A stretch of 9,147 nt of DNA from an uncultured Paracoccaceae bacterium (GCA_937952085.1 CALFYQ010000136.1:1-9147), one strand, 5' to 3'. Shown: positions 1 through 9,147, counted from the first letter of the stretch. Notes: generated by a model from the sequence alone, not told the origin. Numbers and translations are program-made.

Positions 1-4
1 GGGG

Positions 5-54
5 GCGCCCGCCCGCGGGGAGGGGCGGGCGCGGCCCGGGCTGGTCGCCCGGGC
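5..54 (-). repeat. 50-nt double-hairpin repeat, copy A (downstream of paaZ)
   Basis: Read on the minus strand, this segment matches plus-strand 7781-7830 at 46 of 50 positions by direct base-by-base comparison. It contains two perfect inverted repeats placed end to end: 33-41 with 47-55 (9 bp, 5-nt loop) and 5-14 with 23-32 (10 bp, 8-nt loop). It lies about 90 nt beyond the paaZ stop codon, in the direction of paaZ transcription. No T-run follows the hairpins, so it is not a textbook intrinsic terminator. It may act as an mRNA 3'-end stabiliser, a Rho-assisted terminator or a REP-like dispersed palindrome. The repeat and the stems are seen directly; the role is inferred. The left window edge prevents checking whether it extends further. 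Confidence 0.8.
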
Positions 55-144
55 CCAGGAGGGATGGATAAGGCGCGCCCTGCTTTCGTCCGTCGTGTTC
101 GCCTTTGAGACGGTGACGCCAATGGGCAGGAAGCCTGGGCCGCC

Positions 145-2145
<2,001 letters not shown>

Positions 2146-2156
2146 GGAAGACCCTT

Positions 2157-3371
2157 TCACTGCACCCGGCCGGGAAGCCGGGCGAAGCCGCGGAACCTCA
2201 CGCGGCCGCCGCGCTTCGCGCCGGGAAGAAGGCGATAGTCGGGAAAGCGCGCGAGGAACCGGCCGAGCGCGACCCGCCCTTCCATCCGCGCCAGGGTGAA
2301 GCCGACGCAGGTATGCGCCCCGCCGCCGAAGCCGAGATGCCGGTTCGGCTTCCGCCCCACGTCGAACCGCTCGGGCTCCGGGAATTGCCGCGGGTCGCGA
2401 TTGGCCGCGGCGATGCAGAGATGGATCCGCGTGCCGGGCGCCAGCCGCTCGCCATGGAACACCGCCTCGCCGGTCGTCACCCGGTTGCCGAGCTGGTTCG
2501 AGGACTGGAAGCGCAGCACCTCCTCCACCGCCGTCGGCGTCAGCGACGGGTCGGCGAGGAGGCGGGCGCGCTCGCCCGGCCGCTCATGGAGCTCGAAAAG
2601 CGCGTTGCCGATCAGGTTCGTCGTCGTCTCGTGGCCGGCGTTGAGGATGAAGATGCAGTTCTGGATCAGCTCCTCCGCGGAAAGCCCGCCCTCCGCGTCC
2701 GAGGCCATCAGCCGGGTCAGCACGTCCGTCTCCGGGTCGCCCGGCCGGGCGCGGCGGCGGCGGATCAGGTCGCTCAAGTAGGCGGAGAAGGCCTCCACCG
2801 CCCGGTTGCCCTCGGCTTCCTGCGCCGGAGAGATCGCCGGCTCCAGCGCGCCGAGGATGGCGATGGACCAGTCGCGGAGCGGCCCCCGCTCCTCATGCGG
2901 CATGTCGAAGAGGTTGCCGATCACCTCGATCGGGATCGCCGCGGCGAAATCCTCTATGAGGTCGGCCTCGCCCGTCTCCGCCAGCCGGTCCAGCAGCCGC
3001 TCCACCAGGCGGATCAGGGCCGGCTCCATCGCCGCCACGGCGCGGGGCGTCATAGCGCCCACCATGATCCGCCGCACCCGGGTATGGAGCGGCGGGTCGT
3101 TGAATACGAGGGAGGTGGTGTGATGCCGGAAAAGCGGCGTCCCGGCCCCGTATTTCGCGCCGAACTCGGCCTTCTTGTCGGAGGAGAAGAGGCCCGTGTC
3201 GCGATAGACGCGGTCGAGATCCTCCCAGCGGGAGAGCATGGCCGACCCGTCCGGAAACCGCTTCGCCGGGGCGTGCTCGCGGAGCGCGTTCCAGGTCGGA
3301 AACGGATCCTCGGCGAAGCCGGGCGGCAGGTTCTGGATGTCGAAACGGGCGGCGATTTCCGCCGGTTCCAT
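2157..3371 (-). CDS. Bacterial cytochrome P450 (class I, soluble type)
   Basis: Heme-thiolate monooxygenase of 404 aa, the usual length for soluble bacterial P450s, with no membrane anchor. Landmarks in order: C-helix HTRVR (His96, Arg100); I-helix oxygen-activation motif AGHETTTN (245-252); K-helix ExxR, Glu284 to Arg287; PERF (333-336); and heme loop FGGGAHTCVG (348-357) with proximal Cys355. The ATG at 3371 follows a strong GGGAGGG ribosome-binding sequence. The stop lies just before, and nearly touches, the paaZ start, so the two are almost certainly co-transcribed. Such enzymes normally need a ferredoxin and a ferredoxin reductase, and neither is encoded here. The substrate cannot be read from the sequence. 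P450s are not part of the described phenylacetyl-CoA pathway, so its placement with paaZ suggests action on an aromatic or shunt metabolite, which is inference only. The P450 assignment is very secure; the role is open. Confidence 0.96.
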   Translation of the reverse strand: MEPAEIAARFDIQNLPPGFAEDPFPTWNALREHAPAKRFPDGSAMLSRWEDLDRVYRDTGLFSSDKKAEFGAKYGAGTPLFRHHTTSLVFNDPPLHTRVRRIMVGAMTPRAVAAMEPALIRLVERLLDRLAETGEADLIEDFAAAIPIEVIGNLFDMPHEERGPLRDWSIAILGALEPAISPAQEAEGNRAVEAFSAYLSDLIRRRRARPGDPETDVLTRLMASDAEGGLSAEELIQNCIFILNAGHETTTNLIGNALFELHERPGERARLLADPSLTPTAVEEVLRFQSSNQLGNRVTTGEAVFHGERLAPGTRIHLCIAAANRDPRQFPEPERFDVGRKPNRHLGFGGGAHTCVGFTLARMEGRVALGRFLARFPDYRLLPGAKRGGRVRFRGFARLPGRVQ

Positions 3372-3442
3372 CGCGCCCTCCCGCCGTTACTCTCCCGCCC
3401 GAAGCCGTTGAGTCGGCCTCTTCGACATGTTACGAAATCTGC
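3372..3442. promoter_or_regulatory. Divergent promoter region between the P450-paaZ and paaI-paaJ units
   Basis: This 71-base gap separates oppositely oriented genes, so it should carry the promoters for both units. On the plus strand there is a weak sigma70-like pair, TTGAGT at 3408 and TACGAA at 3431, spaced 17. A second pair, TGGACG at 3444 and TATAGC at 3467, also spaced 17, lies inside the annotated start of paaI. On the minus side, GGGAGGG just before 3371 is the P450 ribosome-binding site. The AT-rich patch at about 3428-3470 contrasts with the GC-rich surroundings. A promoter here is required by gene arrangement, but the individual hexamers are weak. Confidence 0.5.
3430..3438 (+). 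promoter_or_regulatory. TTACGAAAT motif, candidate operator upstream of paaI
   Basis: This motif lies 5-13 bases before the paaI ATG and is followed by GCATGGA after a 2-nt gap. A close relative, TTGCGAAAT followed directly by GCATTGA, occurs at 5117-5132 upstream of the small membrane gene, and an inverted TAGCGAAAT lies at 5176-5184. The sharing is seen directly. Binding by the PaaX-type regulator encoded nearby is a guess. The 7-base core GCGAAAT also occurs by chance inside several genes here. Confidence 0.25.
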
Positions 3443-3885
3443 ATGGACGCCGCGAAAATTGCAACATATAGCGCCCGTGCGATGTGGGCCCGGGACGACG
3501 CCTCGAAATGGCTTGGGCTGACGCTCGACGAGGTCGGGCCGGGCCGGGCGCGGATGTCGCTCATCGTGGCGAAACACCATACGCAGGGGCACGACATGTG
3601 CCATGGCGGCTACATCTTCACGCTGGCCGACAGCGCCTTCGCCTTCGCCTGCAATTCCTACAACGAGATCACCGTCGCCCAGCACAACACGATCAGCTTC
3701 CTCGCCTCCGCCTGGGAGGGAGACGTGCTGACGGCCGAATGCCGGGAGGTCTTCCGCAAGGGGCGCTCCGGCCTCTATGACGTCGCGGTGACCAACCAGA
3801 AGGGCGAAAAGATCGCCGAGATGCGGGGCGCGTCGCGCACCATCAAGGGGCGGCATTTCGACCCCGAGACCGTGGAGGAACGGGA

Positions 3886-3889
<4 letters not shown>
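3443..3889 (+). CDS. paaI: PaaI: hot-dog fold acyl-CoA thioesterase of phenylacetate degradation
   Basis: Cytosolic thioesterase that hydrolyses hydroxyphenylacetyl-CoA-type and ring-derived CoA esters, releasing CoA trapped when the pathway stalls. The product is 148 aa, slightly longer than E. coli PaaI (about 140 aa), and aligns through its length. The signature CHGGYIFTLADSAFAFACNS spans residues 53-72 and contains the HGG loop (54-56) and the catalytic Asp63. The ATG at 3443 gives an N-terminal helix (about 13 residues before MWARDD) comparable to that of homologues. However, no clear Shine-Dalgarno sequence precedes it, and an alternative ATG lies at 3482. The last bases form an ATGA overlap with paaJ, indicating translational coupling. 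It is the first gene of the plus-strand unit, directly after the divergent promoter region. Confidence 0.94.
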
Positions 3890-5088
<1,199 letters not shown>

Positions 5089-5096
5089 GGCCCGGG

Positions 5097-5118
5097 CGAC
5101 ACGGCGTGGCGGCTTTTT
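5097..5118 (+). terminator. Weak hairpin plus T5 after paaJ
   Basis: An imperfect 6-bp stem (5097-5102 with 5106-5111, one mismatch, GGC loop) is followed shortly by TTTTT at 5114-5118. It starts 8 nt after the paaJ stop. The stem is short, so at best it is a partial terminator or attenuator within the paa unit. Confidence 0.25.
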
Positions 5119-5184
5119 GCGAAATGCATTGAAATGCGCCCCGCCCTTTCGCATCTTTGCGGTCTCAGGGACTCGATTTCGCTA
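5117..5184 (+). promoter_or_regulatory. Candidate operator/promoter upstream of the small membrane gene
   Basis: The 110-base gap after paaJ contains an AT-richer patch with several symmetric elements. GAAATGC is repeated at 5121-5127 and 5131-5137, with a 10-bp period. GCATT-GA-AATGC is a 12-base inverted repeat at 5126-5137. GCGAAAT at 5119-5125 is mirrored by ATTTCGC at 5176-5182. The one-helical-turn spacing fits a protein-binding site. No good sigma70 pair was found. The regulatory role is inferred. Confidence 0.3.
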
Positions 5185-5198
5185 CGGAGCGCGCGGGT

Positions 5199-5534
5199 AT
5201 GTCGACCCTCGCGAAACTCGTCGGTCATGACTTCGCGCCGGGCGCAGAGCCGAGCCGGTTCGAATCGCTCGCGACCACGTTCGGGGAGATCGCCGGAACG
5301 GCGATCGTCCTCCTCGTCGTGGCGCTCGTCGTCGTCGTCCTGGTTCGGGTGCTGGCCGCGCAGTTCATGCCGGCGCAGGCGCATCGCGGGCCAGAGGCCG
5401 AGGAGCCCGGCCTCGAAGCCTATGCCGGCGGCGACAGCCGCAGCCTTCGCAAGGCCCGCGAGGCGGAGCGCGACGAGGCGCTCTACGCCTACCGCCCGGA
5501 CCCGGAGCTTCGCGCCGAGAACCGCGCCACCTGA
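5199..5534 (+). CDS. Small single-pass membrane protein of unknown function
   Basis: I do not recognise this 111-aa protein. It has a short N-terminal region (residues 1-31), one strongly hydrophobic helix rich in Val and Leu at about 32-54, and a charged Glu/Arg/Ala-rich tail (about 58-111). The first residue after the helix is Arg, and the tail is well charged, which weakly favours a cytoplasmic C-terminus. There is no signal-peptide cleavage site, no cysteines and no catalytic motif. The ATG at 5199 is preferred, with GGAG 9 nt upstream. An in-frame TTG at 5157 would add 14 residues. It lies between paaJ and paaK on the same strand, with 110-base gaps on each side. Co-expression with the paa genes is likely, and a link to uptake or to membrane association of the pathway is only a guess. 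Codon use matches the neighbours, so it is probably a real gene. Confidence 0.72.
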   Translation: MSTLAKLVGHDFAPGAEPSRFESLATTFGEIAGTAIVLLVVALVVVVLVRVLAAQFMPAQAHRGPEAEEPGLEAYAGGDSRSLRKAREAERDEALYAYRPDPELRAENRAT

Positions 5535-5644
5535 GCGCAGCCCCCGCACGCCTTCGAACAGCTCGCCTTCCCACCGCCCGACTGACCAACGACAGACGAC
5601 GCGCGCGCCCCGCGGCGCGACGCGGCGCATGAGGAGCGCCCGCC
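5535..5644 (+). other. Intergenic gap before paaK
   Basis: These 110 bases are GC-rich. The only clear signal is GAGGAG at 5631-5636, which is the paaK ribosome-binding site 8 nt before the ATG. A short GCGCC/GGCGC inverted repeat lies in the GC-only stretch around 5610-5625. I see no convincing promoter or terminator, which is consistent with read-through from upstream. Confidence 0.5.
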
Positions 5645-6952
5645 ATGAAGGACCTGACCCCGCCTCGCGAGAGCCTGGAGCCGATCGAGATCGCCAGCCG
5701 CGACGAGATCGAGGCGCTGCAGCTCGACCGGCTGAAATGGTCGCTCCGCCACGCCTATGAGAACGTGCCCTTCCACCGCGCCCGGTTCGACGCGGCCGGG
5801 GTCCGGCCGGAGGACCTGAAAAGCCTCGCCGATCTCGCGAAATTCCCCTTCATGACCAAGGGCGACCTCCGCGACCACTATCCGTTCGGCCTCTTCGCCG
5901 CGCCGCGCGAGAAGATCGTGCGGCTCCACGCCTCCTCCGGCACCACCGGCAAGCCCACCGTCGTCGGCTACACGCCGAAGGACATCGACACATGGGCCGG
6001 GCTCGTCGCCCGTTCGATGCGCGCCTCGGGCGTGCGGCCGGGCGACGTCGTCCACGTCGCCTATGGCTACGGCCTCTTCACCGGCGGGCTCGGCGCCCAT
6101 TACGGCGCGGAAAGGCTCGGCTGCACCACCGTCCCCGTCTCCGGCGGCATGACGCCGAGGCAGGTGCAGCTGATCGAGGATTTCGGCGCCTCGGCGATCA
6201 TGATCACGCCCTCCTACATGCTCTCGGTGCTCGACGAGTATCGCGCGCAGGGGCGCGACCCGCGGCGGAGCCCGCTCCAGGTCGGCATCTTCGGGGCCGA
6301 GCCCTGGACCAACGCGATGCGGAAGGAGATCGAGGACGCCTTCGACATGCATGCGGTGGACATCTACGGCCTCTCCGAGGTGATGGGCCCCGGCGTCGCC
6401 AACGAATGCGTCGAGACGAAGGACGGCCTCCATGTCTGGGAGGATCACTTCCTGCCGGAGATCGTCGACCCCGCCACCGGCGCGCCGCTGCCCGATGGCG
6501 AGATGGGCGAGCTGGTCTTCACCACGCTCACCAAGGAAGGCCTGCCCATCATCCGCTACCGGACGCGGGATCTGACGCGGCTTCTGCCTGGCACCGCCCG
6601 CTCGATGCGGCGCATCGAGAAGATCACCGGCCGGTCGGACGACATGATGATCCTTCGCGGCGTCAACGTCTTCCCGACCCAGCTTGAGGAGCAGCTTCTA
6701 AAGGTCCGCTCCCTCGCCCCGCATTTCCAGGTCGAGCTCACCCGCGAGGGGCGGCTCGACGAGATGACGCTGCTGGTCGAGGCCGCGGAGGCCCATGCCG
6801 GCGAGGAGGCGCGCTTCAAGTCGGCGCTCGATCTCTCCGCGCTGGTGAAGGACCATGTCGGCGTCACCGTCCGGGTCGTCGTGGTCGATCCGGGCGCGGC
6901 GCCGCGGAGCCAGGGCAAGGCGGTCCGCGTGGTGGACAAGCGCCCGAAGTGA
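5645..6952 (+). CDS. paaK: PaaK: phenylacetate-CoA ligase
   Basis: Cytosolic adenylate-forming ligase catalysing the first step of the pathway: phenylacetate + ATP + CoA gives phenylacetyl-CoA + AMP + PPi. The product has 435 aa, essentially the family length (about 437 in E. coli). The P-loop SSGTTGKPT spans residues 97-105. Further ANL-family blocks are FGAEPWT (216-222), YGLSEVMGPG (241-250), RYRTRDL with Asp309, and the hinge region GRSDDMMILRGVNVFP (329-344). The C-terminal lysine needed for adenylation is probably Lys425 in SQGKAVRVV. GAGGAG precedes the ATG by 8 nt. The stop overlaps the PaaX-family gene start (GTGA), coupling the activating enzyme to the regulator that probably senses its product. 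No truncation or missing motif was seen. Confidence 0.97.
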   Translation: MKDLTPPRESLEPIEIASRDEIEALQLDRLKWSLRHAYENVPFHRARFDAAGVRPEDLKSLADLAKFPFMTKGDLRDHYPFGLFAAPREKIVRLHASSGTTGKPTVVGYTPKDIDTWAGLVARSMRASGVRPGDVVHVAYGYGLFTGGLGAHYGAERLGCTTVPVSGGMTPRQVQLIEDFGASAIMITPSYMLSVLDEYRAQGRDPRRSPLQVGIFGAEPWTNAMRKEIEDAFDMHAVDIYGLSEVMGPGVANECVETKDGLHVWEDHFLPEIVDPATGAPLPDGEMGELVFTTLTKEGLPIIRYRTRDLTRLLPGTARSMRRIEKITGRSDDMMILRGVNVFPTQLEEQLLKVRSLAPHFQVELTREGRLDEMTLLVEAAEAHAGEEARFKSALDLSALVKDHVGVTVRVVVVDPGAAPRSQGKAVRVVDKRPK

Positions 6953-7758
6953 AGGACCCGCTCGAAGCCCCGATCGCCCGGCTCCGGGCCGAAGGCCGGC
7001 TGCGGGTCTGGTCGCTCGCCGTCACCTTCTTCGGAGACGCCGCCGCGCCGCGGGGCGGGGCGATCGCGATGGCGGATCTTTCGCGCCTCCTCGAACGGGT
7101 CGGGGCGGAGCCGGGCGCCGTCCGCACCGCGCTCTCCCGCCTCGCGCGGGACGGCTGGGTGGAGCGGAGCCGGGACGGGCGGCGGAGCTACTATCGCCTC
7201 GCGGGCCGCGGCCTCGCCGAAAGCCTCGCCGCCGCGCCGCGGATCTACGCCGCCGAGCCGCCGGAATGGGACGGGACATGGACTGTCGTGATCGGCGAGG
7301 GCGAGCCGCCCGAGGGCTTCCGCCGCATCGCCCCCGGCGCCTTCCTCGCGCCCGGCGCGGCGCCCGCGCCCGAGGGGGCCTTCGCGATACGCGGCGGAAC
7401 CGGCGCGCCGCCGGCCTGGGCCCGCGCCGCCCTCTCGCCGCCGCCGCTCGCCGCCCGCTACGCGGCGCTCGCCAGGGCGTGGGAGGGGTTCGCGCCGCCC
7501 GAGGCGCCGGAGGCGGCGATGGCCGCGCGGCTCCTCCTCCTCCATGACTGGCGCCGCACCCTCCTCCGCGACGCGCCGCTGCCCCGCGCGCTCCGGCCCG
7601 AAGGCTGGCCCGGCGCGCGGGCGCGAGACGCCGTGGCCCGGCTCTATCGCGCCCTCGTCCCCGCCTCGGAGGCCTGGCTCGACGGCTGCGAGGCCGCCCC
7701 CGGCGCCCCGCTGCCGAAACCCGACGCCGCGTTCCGGGGCCGGTTCGGCGGCCTCTGA
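6949..7758 (+). CDS. paaX: PaaX-family transcriptional regulator (phenylacetyl-CoA-responsive repressor)
   Basis: Probable repressor of the paa genes; E. coli PaaX is released from DNA by phenylacetyl-CoA. The product has 269 aa. Residues about 18-85 form the winged helix-turn-helix, with the family signature AVRTALSRLARDGWVERSR (57-75) and GRRSYYRL (77-84). The IYAAEPPEWDGTW block (99-111) and the C-terminal block LLLLHDWRRTLLRDAPLP (195-212) both align with PaaX. The protein ends in RFGGL like its relatives. It is about 45 residues shorter than E. coli PaaX (about 316 aa). Part of the shortening is in the middle domain (about 112-165), which is rich in Pro and Ala. It starts at a GTG overlapping the paaK stop, with no strong ribosome-binding site, so its level probably depends on paaK translation. 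It is last in the plus-strand unit. Family assignment is firm; direct control of these promoters is inferred. Confidence 0.93.
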   Translation: MKDPLEAPIARLRAEGRLRVWSLAVTFFGDAAAPRGGAIAMADLSRLLERVGAEPGAVRTALSRLARDGWVERSRDGRRSYYRLAGRGLAESLAAAPRIYAAEPPEWDGTWTVVIGEGEPPEGFRRIAPGAFLAPGAAPAPEGAFAIRGGTGAPPAWARAALSPPPLAARYAALARAWEGFAPPEAPEAAMAARLLLLHDWRRTLLRDAPLPRALRPEGWPGARARDAVARLYRALVPASEAWLDGCEAAPGAPLPKPDAAFRGRFGGL

Positions 7759-7780
7759 GCCGCACCCGTCCGGCCGTACC

Positions 7781-7830
7781 GCCCGGGCGACCTGCCCGGG
7801 CCGCGCCCGACCCTCCCCCCGGGAGGGCGC
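7781..7830 (+). repeat. 50-nt double-hairpin repeat, copy B (downstream of the PaaX-family gene)
   Basis: This segment matches the reverse complement of 5-54 at 46 of 50 positions, starting 22 nt after the PaaX-family stop codon. It contains GCCCGGGC twice around a 5-nt loop (7781-7788 and 7794-7801). That is followed by a GC hairpin, either CCCTCCC with GGGAGGG (7811-7817 and 7821-7827) or GCGCCC with GGGCGC (7803-7808 and 7825-7830). Its orientation relative to the upstream gene is the same as copy A's relative to paaZ. There is no T-run. A 3'-end processing or transcription-termination role, or REP-like mobility, is inferred. Confidence 0.8.
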
Positions 7831-7902
7831 GTTGGCGATGTCGCCGGCCGCTCAGTCGTCGTTCGGGGCTTTGAGGATAAACCGCGGACCACATGCGCCG
7901 CT

Positions 7903-7926
7903 CGCGCCCACCCAATGTCGGGCGCG
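7903..7926. other. 7-bp inverted repeat
   Basis: CGCGCCC (7903-7909) and GGGCGCG (7920-7926) are perfectly complementary around a 10-nt loop. In such GC-rich DNA a stem like this can arise by chance. It is listed because it is one of several hairpins clustered in this gap. Confidence 0.35.
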
Positions 7927-7953
7927 CCCCTCGCCGCCTCGCCCGACCAGCGG

Positions 7954-7979
7954 GAAATTCGTCGCGCCGCCCGAATTTC
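7954..7979. promoter_or_regulatory. 8-bp inverted repeat GAAATTCG...CGAATTTC
   Basis: A perfect 8-bp inverted repeat (7954-7961 and 7972-7979) surrounds a 10-nt spacer, about 100 nt upstream of the nuclease-fold gene. Unlike the other hairpins here it is AT-containing, so chance is a weaker explanation. The 18-bp centre-to-centre spacing suits a dimeric DNA-binding protein. No T-run follows. The role is unproven. Confidence 0.4.
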
Positions 7980-8078
7980 TCATGAAATCATAATCTTGTA
8001 GAGCCTATCAACCTTGATACGCCCCGCCCCGCCGGTTTCGTGATAGCCTCCGCCGGCGACCCGGCCGGAGAACCCGCC

Positions 8079-9147
8079 ATGCCGACCTATCATGACCTTC
8101 GCACCGCGGCGGACCTCGCGGAGCGCGACTACGCCCAGGTCTTCCCCAACCTCGACGAGGCGGCGCGGCGGGAGATCATCGACGGAATCCTGCGGCTGAA
8201 GACCGCGCTCCGCGCCCGGCTGCCGGCGAAACGGTCGGACGGGAACCTCCTCTTCGCGAGCTGGAACATCCGCGAATTCGGCCATCTCGCGCGGCGCCTG
8301 CCCGAGGCCTATCACTGGATCGCCGAGATCGTCTCGCATTTCGATCTCGTCGCGATCCAGGAAGTGAAGCGCACGCTGAAGGACCTCGACATCCTGATGC
8401 GCCTCCTTGGCGACGACTGGGCCTATCTGATGACGGACCAGACCGGCGGCGCCTCCGGCAACAAGGAGCGCTCCGTCTATCTCTACGACAGGCGCCGGGT
8501 GGAGCCTTCGGGCCTCTCCGGCGAGGTCTCCGCCTGGCCGGAACTCCGCGCCGGCATCGCCTTCGAGAGCGCGCCGCCGCCCGAGCAGCTCTCCCGCTCG
8601 CCGCATGTCACCGGCTTCATCACCGGCTGGAAGCGCTTCGCGGTCGTCAACGTGCACCTCGCGCCGGGGGGCGGCGAGGCCGACATGCGGCTCCGCCGCG
8701 ACGAGGTGCGGCTTCTCCTCGGCGCCCTCGCCGAGGCGCGGGACGGGACCTGGACCGACAACCTGATCCTCGTCGGCGACATGAACCTCTACGCCGCCGG
8801 CGACGGGCCGACCGTCGCCCTTCTCGACGCCGCCGGCTACGAGGAGCCGCCGGCCCTCGCCGGCCTTCCCACTAACGCCGCCGGCACCGAGGCCTATGAC
8901 CGGATGTTCCTCACCCGGAACGACTATTTCCGCCTCGGCTCGGGGCCGGGCGGGCAGCCGGGCGGCGGGGTGGTGGACGTCTTCGCCCATGTCTTCCGAG
9001 ACGCCGACAAGCCGCGCTACCGCGATGCGGTGATCGAGGCCTATGGCGGCTCTCGGGACATCGCGGGGGACGCCGGCGTCTTCGACGGCTACTGGCGGAC
9101 CCACTGGCGCACCCGCCAGCTTTCCGACCACATGCCGATCTGGATCG
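8079..9147 (+). CDS. Endonuclease/exonuclease/phosphatase (DNase I-like) family protein, partial at the right edge
   Basis: Divalent-metal phosphodiesterase or nuclease fold. The frame is open from the ATG at 8079 to the window edge (356 complete codons), so the C-terminus is missing. After an N-terminal extension of about 55 residues come the family motifs in order: SWNIREFG with Asn63, IQEVK with metal ligand Glu95, NVHLAP with His193, VGDMNLY with Asp234 and Asn236, and SDHMPI with the catalytic pair Asp350-His351. The KERSVYLYD stretch resembles DNase I-type members more than the AP-endonuclease branch. There is no signal peptide, so it is probably cytoplasmic. GGAG lies 8 nt upstream of the ATG. 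The substrate (DNA, RNA, phosphoester or lipid) cannot be told. It is separated from the paa genes by 320 bases and a repeat, so it is likely an independent unit unrelated to the pathway. Confidence 0.9.
   Translation, partial: MPTYHDLRTAADLAERDYAQVFPNLDEAARREIIDGILRLKTALRARLPAKRSDGNLLFASWNIREFGHLARRLPEAYHWIAEIVSHFDLVAIQEVKRTLKDLDILMRLLGDDWAYLMTDQTGGASGNKERSVYLYDRRRVEPSGLSGEVSAWPELRAGIAFESAPPPEQLSRSPHVTGFITGWKRFAVVNVHLAPGGGEADMRLRRDEVRLLLGALAEARDGTWTDNLILVGDMNLYAAGDGPTVALLDAAGYEEPPALAGLPTNAAGTEAYDRMFLTRNDYFRLGSGPGGQPGGGVVDVFAHVFRDADKPRYRDAVIEAYGGSRDIAGDAGVFDGYWRTHWRTRQLSDHMPIWI

Larger units (their letters stand above)
7759..8078. other. 320-base intergenic region rich in inverted repeats
   Basis: The region lies between the PaaX-family gene and the nuclease-fold gene and holds no credible coding sequence. 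From left to right it contains the double-hairpin repeat (7781-7830), a small GGCGA-TG-TCGCC palindrome (7834-7845), a 7-bp hairpin (7903-7926), an 8-bp hairpin (7954-7979) and an AT-rich stretch (about 7980-8020). The AT-rich stretch includes CATAAT at 7989 and TTGATA at 8014. These resemble promoter hexamers but are not correctly spaced with partners. GGAG at 8067-8070 is the ribosome-binding site of the next gene. A promoter for that gene is expected here but was not pinned down. Confidence 0.6.

Noticed and set aside
2157..2160. GTG at 2160 as the paaZ start (overlapping the P450 stop)
   Set aside because: The ATG at 2145 has AAAGGG at suitable spacing and matches the N-terminus of PaaZ homologues. 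The GTG would add five unmatched residues.
2313..3521. Long plus-strand open frame across the P450 gene
   Set aside because: It lies opposite a P450 with all its diagnostic motifs and has a low-complexity Arg/Ala/Gly composition, so it is a shadow frame.
5090..5100. GCCCGGGCGAC after paaJ as a third copy of the double-hairpin repeat
   Set aside because: It matches only the first 11 bases of the repeat and does not continue. That is compatible with chance in this composition.
5107..5121. Possible sigma54 promoter (TGGC...TTGCG) upstream of the small membrane gene
   Set aside because: The GG and GC dinucleotides are 9 rather than 10 bases apart, and the ACG part of the -24 element is missing.
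5157..5198. TTG at 5157 as the start of the small membrane protein
   Set aside because: TTG is a poor start and has no good upstream ribosome-binding site. The ATG at 5199 has GGAG upstream.
7980..9131. Minus-strand open frame opposite the nuclease-fold gene
   Set aside because: The plus strand carries every motif of the endonuclease/exonuclease/phosphatase family in order. The reverse frame has none and starts at the window edge.

Overview
This window is a catabolic island for aerobic phenylacetate degradation (the CoA-dependent 'paa' route). The DNA is very GC-rich, with third codon positions almost always G or C. The protein sequences look alphaproteobacterial, most likely Rhodobacterales (Paracoccaceae-type). 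That placement is a judgement from protein style and base composition; no rRNA or other phylogenetic marker is present.

Layout, left to right. Positions 1-144 are non-coding and hold two back-to-back perfect stem-loops (5-32 and 33-55). On the minus strand, a two-gene unit reads leftward from a start at 3371: a cytochrome P450 (2157-3371), then paaZ (145-2145), the bifunctional ring-opening enzyme. A 71-base divergent intergenic region (3372-3442) follows. The plus-strand unit is paaI (3443-3889), paaJ thiolase (3886-5088), a small single-pass membrane protein of unknown function (5199-5534), paaK ligase (5645-6952) and a PaaX-type regulator (6949-7758). The regulator is followed by a 320-base intergenic region rich in inverted repeats. 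After that begins an endonuclease/exonuclease/phosphatase-fold (DNase I-like) gene, starting at 8079 and cut by the right edge.

How the genes fit together. PaaK converts phenylacetate to phenylacetyl-CoA. The PaaABCDE epoxidase and the PaaG isomerase, which would make oxepin-CoA, are not in this window. PaaZ hydrolyses oxepin-CoA and oxidises the resulting aldehyde. PaaJ performs the two thiolytic steps, with PaaF and PaaH (also absent) acting between them. PaaI removes CoA from stalled intermediates. The PaaX-family regulator is probably the repressor controlling the set through phenylacetyl-CoA. Adjacent start and stop codons overlap at paaI/paaJ and paaK/paaX, which indicates translational coupling.

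Four points stand out. (1) A 50-nt double-hairpin element occurs twice, 46 of 50 bases identical. The copies lie on opposite strands but in the same orientation relative to transcription, each just downstream of the last gene of one of the two divergent units. (2) A complete P450 is co-transcribed with paaZ, which is not part of the standard pathway. (3) An unrecognised small membrane protein lies between paaJ and paaK. (4) A shared motif, TTRCGAAAT, occurs upstream of paaI and of the small membrane gene and may be an operator.
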